Source of the DNA: Acanthosepion lycidas
Lineage: Eukaryota > Mollusca > Cephalopoda > Sepiida > Sepiidae
Reading direction: 5' to 3'
NCBI GenBank assembly: GCA_963932145.1
Contig: OZ010593.1
Coordinates: 31,682,396-31,746,395, forward strand
DNA length: 64,000 nt
Shown piece after piece: positions 22,891-33,533 of this stretch. The stretch's first letter is position 1; each line of letters starts with the position of its first letter. The translations under genes were made by a program, and so were the position numbers. The notes beneath the pieces were generated by a model. It had not been told where the DNA came from. It worked only from the letters and a program-made list of their open reading frames with translations, and ran no database searches.

Positions 22891-22900
22891 TATTATTATT

Positions 22901-22985
<85 letters not shown>
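22876..22985. repeat. (ATT)n(AC)n(TA)n
   Basis: Three adjoining simple repeats at the LINE 3' end, a common place for microsatellite growth. Confidence 0.95.
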
Positions 22986-22987
<2 letters not shown>

Positions 22988-23040
22988 GTAGTGAGACAGA
23001 AATCCCAAAATAAAATAGATAGCTACCTGTCTATATATAT

Positions 23041-23402
23041 ATAGGTTGTCCCATAATGATGTGATACATTTTAAATGCAAATATCTTGGATTCTAAAAAT
23101 GACATTGAATATCAAATATATTTATTTCATAACTGATATACAAGAGTTCAACATATTATCTATGATTTTTCTATTTCCTACAGCTATCAGACGGTGAAGA
23201 CTCAAAATGTCATGTTCTCTAAAAGAAATGGAATACATAGAGGCAGCACAGATCCATCGTTGCAGCCCAAAGAAAATTCCGACAGCAAATTTTAAATAAT
23301 ATGTTGAAATTTTGTATATCATTTATGCAATAAATATATTTCATACTCTGTCATTTTGAAAATGCAAGATACTTGTATCTAAAATGTGCCCCGTCACTAT
23401 GT
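23041..23402. mobile_element. Element with ~70-bp terminal inverted repeats
   Basis: The left end TAGGTTGTCCCATAATGATG and following ~80 bp match the reverse complement of 23325-23402. Related ends occur at 24172 (left), 26097-26162 (right) and 28700-28737 (right). The TATAGGNNGTCCC-like tips resemble Tc1/mariner-type ends. It encodes nothing. Confidence 0.65.
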
Positions 23403-23468
23403 CTGTTTTGACGTATTTTTTAACGTCAAAAAACGACATTATTACGTCATTATTTTTGCACCAACCTT
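23403..23468. mobile_element. Truncated palindromic mariner MITE
   Basis: Only the right half remains (GACGTATTTTTTAACGTC ... TTTTTGCACCAACC), starting just past the hairpin centre. A TA run follows directly. Confidence 0.85.
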
Positions 23469-23469
23469 A

Positions 23470-23553
<84 letters not shown>

Positions 23554-23640
23554 TGGTAAATATACACATACATATGCAATCATATATCTAAAATATATAA
23601 ATATATATATATATATGCATACACATACATATATATTTGT
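23465..23640. repeat. (TA)n with CATA variants
   Basis: About 85 bp of pure TA and a second, impure stretch. Confidence 0.95.
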
Positions 23641-24085
23641 ATAAAAAATAATTCCAAGAGGATAAAATCCAGGTAGAACTCAATGTCCAGGACAGAGGAA
23701 GGATATAATAAAAAGGCTTAAACACTAATATTCCATGGTCTTAATTTATTCCATTGGAATCGTAAATACGATCCAATTCCTCAGACCGACAAATTCAAAA
23801 AGAAAAAAGAAAAAAACAACTCCGGGAATAAAAATAATAAAAAAAATAATAAAAAATAAAATATAAAATAAATAAATAAAATATAAAATAAATTAATCAA
23901 ATATAAAATAAATAAATTTTTTACTGGCATCATACTTCCCCAGGCAAAGATCCATCGTTGTAGCACAAAGGAAATTCTAACAGCATTTTGGAAAGCGACA
24001 GGCATCATCCCCAATTAACTGACACAAAATATATATTGTCTTTAATAATATTTACTCTAAAGGATATTTGCTGCTTAAATACACA

Positions 24086-24089
<4 letters not shown>
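23641..24089. other. AT-rich spacer with one repeated block
   Basis: AGATCCATCGTTGTAGCACA near 23949 matches AGATCCATCGTTGCAGCCCA near 23250, so part of this spacer belongs to the same family as the element at 23041-23402. An AAATAAATA tract lies between. Confidence 0.5.

Positions 24090-24165
<76 letters not shown>
24090..24165. repeat. (TA)n, about 75 bp
   Basis: Pure TA run joined to a left-end copy of the inverted-repeat element. Confidence 0.95.
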
Positions 24166-24167
<2 letters not shown>

Positions 24168-24171
24168 TACG

Positions 24172-25245
24172 CATTTTAAATGTGCAATATCTTGGATCCT
24201 ACCAAATATATTTACTACATAACTAACATACAAAAGTTCAATATATTATCAAAAATTTGAACATTACATTACTGAGATGGTCACAACCACGAAGAGAACA
24301 TGTTTTCTTTTAGTTCCACAGCAGTGTTTGAAATCGCTCTACAGTTGCTTTGTTTCACTCCGACTTCACCTAGAAGCTGCTGCTAACGATGTTAAACTCT
24401 ATGCCAATGCTCGTTCAGCAACCACCTATACGGAGCAAATATGATGGGTCACAGAATGCCTCGTCTTTGGTATGACAATAAAGTACATCCTGCAAAAAGT
24501 TGACAGATATTGAATCTACAGATGACCTGCCACTGCAGACACCATTAACAATGTCACAGTTCTCCTACATCATCTAGAAGATACTGTCAATGATGTTAGA
24601 CTCTATGTCAACGCCGCTAAAATTGAATTTATAGGCTTCAACCAGCAAGGCTCAATTCAAACTATCTTAGGGGAATTAATAAAATCTCTCGAATCTTTTA
24701 GGAAGCGATATAAATTCTACTGAAAAGGATGTGAAAATTCGCATAGCTAAAGCCTAGGCCGCCTTGAATAAAATCGATGTAATCTAGAAATATGGTCGAC
24801 CAGAAAATCTCAAGCGAAGATTTTTTCGAGCCACTGTCGAGGCGTTGTTAATGTATGCTTCCACTGCCTGGACATTAGCAAAAACCCTAGAGTCTGAATT
24901 TGATGAAACCTACACTCGAAGCTATACTTGACATCACCTGGAGACAACATCCAATTAAATCATAGCTCTATGGACCCATCCGTGATATCTCCACACTCTT
25001 AAGCGAATGCTCTTTGAAGGACATAGCTGGCGAGCAAAACAATTTGTTTTAGTTCTACAGCTGTATTGAAATCCCTCTACGGATACTTTGTTTTAACAAA
25101 ACATCCGTAGATGGACTGCAACCATTCCAGTTGATATGCTAATCAACACCGTGTTTGAAATTAGAGAGTAAGTATGTTCTCTTCGTGATGGTGACCACCT
25201 CAGGGATGTAATATTCAAATCTTACATAATATGTTGAACTCGTAT
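24172..25245. mobile_element. Inverted-repeat element split by a LINE
   Basis: The left arm 24217-24310 (CACGAAGAGAACATG end) and right arm 25165-25245 (reverse complement) form inverted repeats of about 85 bp. Blocks TTTTAGTTCCACAGCAGTGT (24310) and TTTTAGTTCTACAGCTGTAT (25047) flank a LINE fragment in direct orientation. A small hairpin (TCTACGGATACTTTG ... TCCGTAGA) lies at 25076-25111. Confidence 0.55.
24430..25045 (+). pseudogene. LINE reverse transcriptase fragment
   Basis: The plus strand reads TDDLPL near 24520 (equivalent to the DD catalytic box), then NSTEKDVKIRIAKA near 24718, AALNKIDVI, RRFFRATVEALLMYASTAWT near 24807, and SWRAK near 25025, in order over three frames. These match the RT thumb and the region after it in LINEs of the RTE/CR1-like kind found in molluscs and cnidarians. 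Stops are frequent. Confidence 0.7.
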
Positions 25246-25249
25246 TTGG

Positions 25250-26090
25250 TACAGTATATTATTTTTCTTCTCACCGAATTTATTCACCCTATACAGCGAG
25301 ACACTTCTGAGAGAATTAGAAATCCTATCAGGATTCATTATTGGCGGTCGCAATCGTAACGATATACAATATGCACAGTGCTGACAGCAGACACGGAAAG
25401 GAAGCTACAAAAGGTAGCTAAGTAGAGCGAGAAGAAAGGACAAAAACATAAACTACCAGAAGACAGAAGAACCAAAATGTAAATTACAGGTCGACGATAC
25501 TAAAATCAAACAGATACAGGTAAATTTAAATATCTGGGAAGCATTCTAACAGAGGACAGAAAGTTCGAAACTTAGACCCGAAGACGTTTTGAGATGGCCA
25601 AAGATGTCTTGCAAAAGCTAAGCAGAGTATTAAGAGATAGAAAAATTTCGTTGGAAACAAAGAAAAGCGTACTAAACTGTTATGTGATATCTGTCGTCCT
25701 GTATGATGGCAAATGGTGGACAATCTCCTCAAAGATGAAGAAGAGACCCGAAGCAACAGAAATGTGGTTCTACAGAAGGATACTGAGGATACCATGAACA
25801 GAACACCTGAGCAACGACGAGGTGTTGGAGCGAATGGAAACAAAAAGGAAGCTTATACTTAACATCAGGAAGAGACAGTTGAAATTTCTGGGGCACGTAA
25901 TGATGAAAGAAGGTATGGAAAATCTGATACTCACAAGACAGCGGGAAAGAGGAACAGATGAGTGTCAAGTGTGAAATACTTGCTGGGCTTGAGTAAGTAG
26001 ATGGTAGAACGAGGTTTGGGAGAAATAACAAAAAGAGATGGAAGATATGGAGGACCATGATCGCCTACGTCTTTAATGGACACAGGACAT
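25250..26090 (+). pseudogene. LINE (family B) RT C-terminal half
   Basis: The plus strand reads LLRELEILSGFIIGGRN near 25300. The expected YADD catalytic box just after it is destroyed by a small deletion (near 25365). It continues KFKYLGSILTED near 25525, the 67-codon open stretch 25594-25797 (MAKDVLQKLSRVLRDRKI ... VLNCYVISVVLYDGKWWTI ... MWFYRRILRIP), then NIRKRQLKFLGHVMMKEGME near 25862. The same family is at 52240-53290 (minus), 56440, 56840-57198 and 59870-60860. Dead by stops and loss of YADD. Confidence 0.82.
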
Positions 26091-26096
26091 AAAATA

Positions 26097-26164
26097 TGTC
26101 ATTTTTATAATCCAAAATACTTGCATTTAAAATCGGTCCCATCATTACGGGACTCCCTATATAC
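26097..26164. repeat. Right terminal inverted repeat matching 23041
   Basis: The reverse complement (TATATAGGGAGTCCCGTAAT ...) aligns with 23038-23105 over about 68 bp with roughly a dozen differences. Confidence 0.75.
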
Positions 26165-26359
26165 AGACAGGTAGTTTTGGGTCGATTAAGATTTGTAATT
26201 CAAGGAATTTAGAGACAAACATATGAGATAGAAAAAATAGATGCGGTGTCTGAGAAAGAACGATACATACGCTGAATAAAAAAAACCCCCAAAAAACAAA
26301 AAAAAAAACATGTTTCTGGAAGAACGGTAGAAGCGCTTAAAAGAGTAAACCGAAAGAGA
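26165..26359. other. No recognisable feature
   Basis: Contains an A-rich tract with C-run interruptions. Confidence 0.4.
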
Positions 26360-26836
26360 TTGCCAAACACAAAAGAATCTGACATTGGCAGTATTGACAA
26401 ATTTCTTCGATTCGATATCAGCGCTTCGTTGATTTCGCGTCCCCCACCCCACCCAATTTTATCCATTACCGCCACGCCCAGCAGGCGTCCAGAGTCATCG
26501 TTTGTATTCCCGAACAAAATGCACGAACCGCAACAGCATCTCGTGGACGATCTGGTTGCTGGAATGGTGGAGGACGAAGTAAATATTACGCACACCTCTT
26601 CAGAGCCAGACAAAAAGTCGCTGTTTCTCGGGAGAGAAAGACGACTCGTGCCATTCTCTATGCGACACGCCATCAACCGCTGCCTGGGACATTCATTGAC
26701 CTGCCTGCCCTCCCGACAGCGGTGTCCTTTGCTCTTTGTCTCTGGAACTCGCGTCTGTCAATGCTTCGCTGAGCATCATGGGAGTTCAAAAGACAGGATT
26801 GACAAGCAAAACGGCAATGGCGTCAGAGGTAATTAG
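26360..26836 (+). CDS. Open, G/C-richer segment; possible host exon or promoter region
   Basis: A 158-codon plus frame is open from 26360 (MPNTKESDIG...) to 26836, and an antisense frame (26209-26676, 155 codons) overlaps it. No known domain was recognised in either. What stands out is composition: this block is visibly richer in G, C and CpG than all DNA around it, is not repeated elsewhere in the window and matches none of the transposon families here. The plus strand ends CGTCAGAGGTAATT, a plausible 5' splice site, followed by a long T tract. It could be a first exon with promoter, an old exon, or chance openness in G/C-rich sequence. A real gene is not established. Confidence 0.25.
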   Translation: MPNTKESDIGSIDKFLRFDISASLISRPPPHPILSITATPSRRPESSFVFPNKMHEPQQHLVDDLVAGMVEDEVNITHTSSEPDKKSLFLGRERRLVPFSMRHAINRCLGHSLTCLPSRQRCPLLFVSGTRVCQCFAEHHGSSKDRIDKQNGNGVRGN

Positions 26837-26839
26837 TTT

Positions 26840-27134
26840 CATCTTTTTTTTTTTTTTTTTTTTTTTCATTCTATTCAATTTCTTTTAATTTTTTTTTTCT
26901 CCTTTTCTTGCTTCTTTCTCTTTCTTGGCATTTCTTTTTTTTTTTATTCTTTTACACTTTATCTTTTTCGCAAATTTTTTTTTTTTTTATCATTCTATTT
27001 TACCGGTTTTTATTTCGTTCCATATTGTGATTTCTTTTTTTTTTTTTAAAGCTTTTTTACTTTCTTTATTTTTGGCACTTTTTTCCATCAATACTTTTTA
27101 CCTACTTCATTCTTCCATCTTTATCTTATACTCT

Positions 27135-27182
<48 letters not shown>

Positions 27183-27420
27183 TAGAACATTCCTTCTTTT
27201 TCAGCAATATCTTTCAATTGTACTTTTTCCATGTTCTGTTTAATATTTCTCTTTACTTTTTTATTTCATTTTATAATGTACTTCATTTTTTATTTACTTT
27301 TTTGCTTCTTTCTCGCGCTTTTTTCTTTATATCTTTTACCGTTTTTTTTTTTATAATTTCCTTTTTTCTTTTTTTTCATTCATTCAACAATGCACACACA
27401 CACACACACACATACAGATA
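26840..27420. repeat. Long poly-pyrimidine tract with (CTTT)n and (CA)n
   Basis: T runs of up to about 24 bp, CTTT repeats at 27134-27183 and CA repeats at 27391-27412. Phe-rich open frames are artefacts. Confidence 0.9.
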
Positions 27421-27955
27421 TATATATATGGGTTAACGATTTTTAAATATTTTTGTATTGTTTTTTATTTTTATTTTTTTTTAAATTTAAAAAAATTATA
27501 AAAATGTTTTTATATATCAAGAACAATTCTGGGGAAAATTTAAAAAGTTTCGTTTGATGCGTTTCAAACGTCATTTAGAACTTCGTCAGGATTAGTTTTT
27601 TTTTTTTTTTTACGTTGACGCGACTACACATGCGCACGAACGAGGAACGAGGAACGCTGGGAATTTTAAATTTAAAAATATTTTTTTTATAAAGTATGAA
27701 ACGCTTCACCCGAAAACTTTTAACACTATGTATATATATATATTGTTTGTGTGCGTGTGCGTGTGTGAGTGTGTGAGTGATTAAAACGAAATATGGTCAA
27801 CGTCTGCTGCTAAAATATGTGACTTTAGTAGGCCGGTTAATGAAATATTTGTCTTATTGACAATATTTTGAGCATTTTGTTCTCTTTATTCAACGAATTT
27901 TATCAACCAGCCTATTAAATACACATATATTAAGACATACACACATGCACGCGTT

Positions 27956-27997
<42 letters not shown>

Positions 27998-28376
27998 AAA
28001 TGAAGAATTTATAGATTTATTTTTTAATCAGAAATTGTTATTAATTGAAACGTTATTTTTAGTTGACATCCTTGTTTGAAATAAACACCTTGTTTTTTAT
28101 TTTTAAATTTATTTCAGTGTATATTACGCCCATCGGCCTAAGCCCTCGAGATAACCGAATAAAAAAATTATGTTCTCGACAACAATGATTGGACCTGTGC
28201 CCTCCTTGTTAGGACAAACCACCGTTTATACCCGATGTGCTTTACACCGCTCGTCCAGGTTCAAGTTATATTTGCGATTTGGGCATACAGTTTCGAACCC
28301 TGTCGGAAAGCATATTCACTTTTATAAATTTTATCTAGCGTGCAGATAAACGCAATGCACATTGTTTAAAATAAAA
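27421..28376. other. AT-rich spacer, nothing firmly recognised
   Basis: Includes TG/CA-rich patches (27745, 27955-28000) and a segment with tRNA T-arm-like GTTTCGAACCCTGTCGG (28293) for which no A box was found. Confidence 0.45.
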
Positions 28377-28377
28377 C

Positions 28378-28422
28378 AGGGTGTCTATTTCAAACACAGG
28401 TATCCAATAAAAAGAACGTTGG

Positions 28423-28502
<80 letters not shown>

Positions 28503-28740
28503 AAAAGATGTTTCATTAAGAGAGATCATGGGGAATCTATATTTGAAGTTTAGGCATCTTTTCAAATTGTTGTTTTATTACAACGGATGAAAGTCAGCAA
28601 TAAATAAATCATTGTTATTGGTGAAAATTTATTTATTTCTCTATATGCCCGCCAAATCTGAAAGAGAAAGAAATAAGTCATTGAACGCTTAAACTTGATC
28701 CACATTAAAATCGGTCCAAGTTAGTGGAACACCCTATATA
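28378..28740. mobile_element. Possible short inverted-repeat element with (TA)n core
   Basis: The left tip ACAGGGTGTCTATTTC and right tip reading ATAGGGTGTTCCACTAAC on the minus strand share AGGGTGT. The right end also shares GGACCGATTTTAA with the element end at 26097-26164. A TA run (28428-28494) lies inside. Confidence 0.5.
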
Positions 28741-28754
28741 TATATATATAGTCA

Positions 28755-28990
28755 TCCAGTTTCGCTGTATCACAGCTCTTCAGTGTGACTGGACGTCCGA
28801 CTGCTTCAAGCCGGGATCGAAACCCGACCGATTGGGTATCAGTCAGAGATTCTACCTCTAGCACGGCAGAGAGGCAGGGAAATTTTAACGTTTTAATATC
28901 AGTGACCCGGAGAGCTCAATTTAATTCGTTTGAAAAGCTATGCGTAAATATCTGTATGAGCCACTGTTTTTAAAATTACCCTTTTCTCAA
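28755..28990 (-). mobile_element. tRNA-derived SINE, minus strand
   Basis: On the minus strand a tRNA-like head shows an A-box-like TAGAGGTAGAATCTCTGACT and a B box GGGTTTCGATCCCGG about 30 bp later, then a tail ending CTGTGATACAGCGAAACTG. Upstream is GAGCTCTCTTGAGAAAAGGG. Related copies: 40928-41180, 41205-41338 and a tip at 10801. This is the best preserved tRNA-like structure in the window. Confidence 0.75.
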
Positions 28991-29006
28991 GAGAGCTCAA
29001 CCTGGA

Positions 29007-29220
<214 letters not shown>

Positions 29221-30159
29221 GTGGGGAGGTAATGATAATTGATTTGGGGGCATTAATTAAACCAACTCAGATGCATATATGGACAACCATTTAATAAAAT
29301 TAGTCTGAACAAAGGCTAATAATTTTGGATTAGCCAATAAAGAACATACGCACTACATACGCGCGAGTTGTTCCCCCTACACATAAAAAAATGTCTGAGT
29401 TCCGGTCTATTAAGCTGTTCGTTCTACATGTGCTTGCCATGTAGATCTTACCTGGAAGATGAAGAATTCTACATATTCTCCAACGATTTCTTTTGGGATC
29501 TAGTGTCATGATGTCAACAGGAGGTCTTTTAACTGCACGAATTTACGTAGTAGACATTCTGAAGAATCGACTTGTTATATCTACGGTCACCATCCTTTAG
29601 GCTGACTACTGCCAAATCCTGGGGAATCTATATTTCAAGTGAAGGCTCCTTTTCAAATTGTTGCAGATGACATTACGCTGTTAAATGATCGAAATTCATT
29701 TTATGTGCTCTTGCCTCAATCAGAATAGCGTTATAAGTCCAGGAACTATTTTACCAAATGGATCCGCCGCGTTGCCTTTGTTGATATTACAACGTTTAAA
29801 CCGATCAATTCTACAACCAGTATGTCTCGCATTGCTCATTATTATTATTATTATACTAAATATTCACCCAATAAAAGATACAAGAACCACTCAAGGTAGA
29901 GTGCTACTTTTTGTTGTATAGACGTTAGAGGAAGAAGTAAATGCATATAATGAAGGTATGTAGAATAGATATCGGTTTACTCTAAATTTGAAGAGGTTAA
30001 CATTATAAGGAAGAGGAAAATTTCCTTTTTAGCGTTTCTTTCATAAAGTAGCGGAGCCCGGAAAGCTGTATGATTGGAACTTCATTCTTATCGATGGAAT
30101 CCGAAATGTAATTGGAGGTTTCGCTATTGTGTACATGGTATGCAGTGTCTTAGCTGTAA
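29221..30159. other. Unassigned; one short block shared with 28530
   Basis: GGGAATCTATATTTCAAGTG near 29620 matches GGGAATCTATATTTGAAGTT near 28531 for about 45 bp. The 78-codon frame 29685-29921 has no recognised domain. Confidence 0.4.
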
Positions 30160-30660
30160 TGGTCTGAAATGGTGGAACTAGAGAATTTATCTCGTCAGAA
30201 TATTGTCCATGGATATAGCGTTAGAGTAGCGATAGGCTTGCCATGTTTTGTCTATCGGAAAAGAGTTGTAAGGTGGAAAATAATTCATCGTCTACAAGGC
30301 CGTGTAAACGCTTTTGAGCTCTGTCGAGGCTGGACAGTGAGGATTGGAAATACCAGCCCATATATGGCAGCAATACTTCCTTTTTGGTCTGATTTGACTT
30401 TTGTAGAAATAGGGTTTGACAGGAGGAATCATGTACTTACTGGAGCGGTACAAGGAACCGGCCATTTTCCCAGCTTCTTTAGCGATGGGTCGCAGGAATT
30501 CCACTCGAAATCTGGCGTAAATCTGAGCCTAATAGACATTCAAGATGAGGAGTATCATTGAGAGCAAAACAGCTCATTATAACTGTAGAAAATTCAGAGT
30601 TTGCTGGAAGTAATTTGAAGCGGACGCTATGTCCAGCTGAAGAAAGCTGTAGAATGAATC
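30160..30660 (-). pseudogene. LINE (family A) C-terminal fragment
   Basis: The minus strand reads KMAGSLYRSSKYMIPP, then LYxxxIRPK as FYKSQIRPKRKYCCHIWAG (30435-30340), the RPxxEYCxHIWAG motif downstream of LINE reverse transcriptase, and then loses frame. Stops follow. Confidence 0.75.
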
Positions 30661-30703
30661 AGGTGAAGCCACATTGGTAAGACAAAGAATTTTTTTTTTT
30701 TAT

Positions 30704-31437
30704 CTACTTTTCTAATTTAACTTTTGTCGTACGAGGGTTATTCAATAAATAAGGTGAATTTTTCGGTATAAGGACTTCTAATACAGATAGAAGCTTACTT
30801 TTTTTTAAATTTTTCAACGTAGTCTCCCAGCGTAAAAAATCTTTGGACTGATGTCTCAGCCAGTCTCTCACAACACTTTTGACTTCATCGTCACTTTTAA
30901 ACTTCGTGCCTCTCGCGAACGCTTTCAAGGGACCAAACAGGTGAAAGTCTGAAGGGGCAAGGTCTGGGCTGTAAGGGGGATGAGGGAGCAGTTCCCAGCC
31001 CAAATCGTTGATGGTCTGCACCGTTTGGGCTGCTGTGTGAGGCCTTGCGTTGTCATGATGCAAGATGACTCCTTCTGACTGATGACCCCTGCGTTTGTTC
31101 TTTATGTCTTTCTTGACCTGCCTCAGAAGTTCACAGTAGTTCTTCTGTCAGACTGAATGAGGTCATTGACTGATTCGATCACCTCAGGAGACCTCACTTC
31201 TGTAGGCCTCCCAGGCCTGTCTTCATCCTCAACACTGCTCCGTCCTTCTTTAAACAATTCAGCCCACCTGTAGAAAAATTTTTTGGCTGAAACATGTGGC
31301 ACCATACACAGTTGACATTCTCCTATGAATTTCAACTGGTTTGCACCTTTCAGCAACCAAAAACTTGATAACTGACCGCTGTTTAATCCTGGAGCATGCT
31401 TCTTGGTGCCATCTTTGTTAATCGCTAAAACTCTCAA
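30704..31437 (-). pseudogene. Mariner transposase, N- and C-terminal pieces fused across a deletion
   Basis: The N-terminal piece (31437-31123) has the helix-turn-helix region (LKGANQLKFIGECQ, YRWAELFKEG, EDRPGRPTEV, RRTTV). The C-terminal piece (about 31120-30704) has KKDIKNKRRGHQSEGV in a shifted frame, then HHDNARPHTA with the second catalytic Asp, HPPYSPDLAPSDFHLFGPLK with the third, and DWLRHQSKDF. The centre, including the first catalytic Asp (DETW region), is deleted and the frame shifts at the joint near 31125. The D(34)D spacing looks preserved. Inactive. Confidence 0.9.
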
Positions 31438-31605
31438 AGTTTTTTTTTAATCTGCAAAAGAAATTAAATCCACGTGAAAAAGAAGTAAAACAAAAAAAGA
31501 AAAAAAAAGTAAGCTTCTATCTGAGAGTAAAACAGCTCATTATAACTGTAGAATATGCCTTATACCGAAAAATTCACCTTATTTATTGAATGACCCTCGC
31601 ATAAA
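30729..31605 (-). mobile_element. Internally deleted mariner, second type
   Basis: The terminal repeats GAGGGTTATTCAATAAATAA (left, 30732) and its near complement (right, ending about 31602) bound about 880 bp. These ends are unlike those of the first mariner, so it is another subfamily. The transposase gene is read from right to left. TA lies at both borders. Confidence 0.9.
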
Positions 31606-31940
31606 CTAAGGTATTTTAAAACCTAAAAAATGTATACGTTTGCAAGTTAGTATTTTCTATAACTAAATAGATTGTGTTTGTTTCCACTTTGATTTTTCTG
31701 TTATTGTATTTTATCTAAGAAAAAACCTTACACTGTATAAGATCTGTCTATTTTCAGCCTGTTTGTATCTATCTTTTTTTTTTCATTTACCCCAAATAAG
31801 GCGAAAATGATACTAAGACGCAAGAGATTACTGGGAGTGAAAGAGAATGGTAAGACTTTAGAAGGGACCGGAAATCCAATCCTAAACAGTAAACAAAGGA
31901 TAAACCTCTACTCCTTTTCAATAGAGGGAAAGGAGTGTGA
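31606..31940 (-). repeat. LINE 3' end remnant
   Basis: AAGGCGAAAATGATACTAAG (31800) followed by AGTGAAAGAGAATGG and AATCCAATCCTAAACAG matches 53293-53400, 53570-53610 and 32350-32400 and, in part, the 3' ends of the LINEs at 50520 and 58150. On the minus strand it is the end of the ORF and the 3' untranslated region. Confidence 0.6.

Positions 31941-32007
<67 letters not shown>
31939..32007. repeat. (TCTA)n, about 17 units
   Basis: Uninterrupted TCTA/CTAT repeat; a second array lies at 32426-32470 after a duplicated flank. Confidence 0.95.
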
Positions 32008-32008
<1 letters not shown>

Positions 32009-32040
32009 GTTGTAGTATTCCTACGGACGATATAGGTATG

Positions 32041-32330
32041 TCCCCATTTAGATAAATATAACAGTAAATACTGTATACTGGTTTGCAGTTGGGGATTCAT
32101 CTCCAGCTGTGCTGGTGTAACTCTCTGCCTCAGGGCAGAGAGGATCCCCAGAGGAGACTATGTCGAAGGGCAGAGTTTTGTCTCCGAAATCTGCTACCCG
32201 ACCCCGTTTTATACGGGGGTCTACGGGGATTTTTTGGCCGAGCCTACGGGCTCGGATACCCCGCATTAAATTCGGCGTTGTGCCACATCTGACCGTGTGG
32301 GGCGGTTGGTAGATATCCTGTATAAGATCT
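32041..32330. other. G/C-rich block with short hairpins
   Basis: Unlike its neighbours it is rich in G, C and CpG. It contains small palindromes (GCCTCAGGGCAGAGAGG; GAGCCTACGGGCTC) and repeated ACGGGG motifs. Two overlapping ORFs (32048-32266 minus, 32083-32292 plus) have no recognised domain. It lies between two TCTA arrays whose left flanks (TGTATAAGATCTGTCTAT) are duplicated at 31735 and 32322. Class unknown. Confidence 0.5.
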
Positions 32331-32423
32331 GTCTATCTATTTCAGTCTGTTTGAACCGGAAATCCAATCCTAAACAGTAAAAAAAGGATAAACCTCTACT
32401 CCTTTTTAGGGAAAGGAGTGTGA

Positions 32424-32471
<48 letters not shown>

Positions 32472-32480
32472 CTGCTTATC
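32331..32480. repeat. Partial tandem copy of 31735-32007
   Basis: GAACCGGAAATCCAATCCTA to GGAGTGTGAATC(TATC)n repeats the preceding flank with an internal deletion. Confidence 0.75.
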
Positions 32481-32522
32481 ATTCCAATTTTACTCCATAT
32501 TGAATGATTATATATACATATA

Positions 32523-33070
32523 TATATATTATAAATTAATTGATTTAAAATATGTTTTTTTCGCTACACAGTTCTAACCATGTTTCAAAAATGGAAGCTA
32601 AAAGCCCCGAATTTAATTTTGTAATTAAATTAAAGACATTAGTTCCATTTCATCCTCAAGCGGAATTTTGGAGTAACTTTAAAAATTACTGGGTTTTAAA
32701 TACACAGCTAAAATAAAATTAACGTTTCCAAGGTTACAGATAAATCTATTTTGCTAGACTAGGGGTGTCTGGGTGTTCAATATGTTTATATTTTAATGTA
32801 TCAGTTATTGTTACGTTTTGGTAGTGGGTAGGGATGTATTTGTCAATGAAATCTCACATCCTTTAAAAGCGTGTCGTCTGGATTTTTTTTTTATAAATTT
32901 TATTGTTAACGGCTAAAATTCTTACGGCATTTTTTTCCTTCGTATATTTAAAGATTTTTGGGAGGTGTCTACGTCAGAATACTTTTTTTTTTTTTTTTTT
33001 TTTAACTACGATTTGAAATATTTTTTTTTTTAACTACGATTTGAAATATTTTTTTAACTACGATTTGAAA
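32523..33070 (+). mobile_element. AT-rich fold-back repeat, copy 2
   Basis: Begins ATAAATTAATTGATTTAAAA and matches 37528-38005 along its length (shared CATGTTTCAAAAATGGAAGC, TTGTTAACGGC, TTAAAGATTTTTGGG). Near 33000 the unit TAACTACGATTTGAAATATT is tandemly repeated three times. Confidence 0.8.
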
Positions 33071-33094
33071 TTATTATTTATTTATTTATTAATA

Positions 33095-33097
33095 TAC

Positions 33098-33178
<81 letters not shown>
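33095..33178. repeat. (CATA)n(TA)n
   Basis: Microsatellite directly between two copies of the fold-back family. Confidence 0.95.
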
Positions 33179-33183
<5 letters not shown>

Positions 33184-33442
33184 AAGAACAGTAAGATATA
33201 TAATCCGGTGTTCTTATAGATATTTTTATTTTTACAAAATAGTGCTCAATGTAAATTTAAAGACAATTAATATTATAAATTAATTGATTTAAAATATGGT
33301 TTTTACGCTACACAGTTCTAACCATGTTTCAAAAATGGAAGCTAAAAGCTCCGAATTTAATTCTGTAATTAAATTAAAGACATTAGTTCCATTTCATCCC
33401 CAAGCGAATTCGCTTAAAAAACCATATTTTAAATCAATTAAT

Positions 33443-33448
<6 letters not shown>
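33178..33448 (+). mobile_element. AT-rich fold-back repeat, copy 3 (short)
   Basis: Starts AGAAAGAACAGTAAGATATA (the outer end) and runs to GCGAATTCGC, after which AAAAACCATATTTTAAATCA is the reverse complement of 33274-33303. The 270-bp copy is thus a miniature fold-back with a palindromic turn at 33400-33412. Confidence 0.8.

Positions 33449-33532
<84 letters not shown>
33446..33532. repeat. (TA)n(GA)n
   Basis: Dinucleotide runs at the right end of the short fold-back copy. Confidence 0.95.

Positions 33533-33533
<1 letters not shown>

Noticed and set aside
25526..26058. Minus-strand frames of 105-109 codons
   Set aside because: Antisense of the LINE reverse transcriptase fragment read on the plus strand.
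28290..28312. tRNA T-arm-like GTTTCGAACCCTGTCGG as a tRNA gene or SINE
   Set aside because: No A box or acceptor pairing found on either strand at the required distance.
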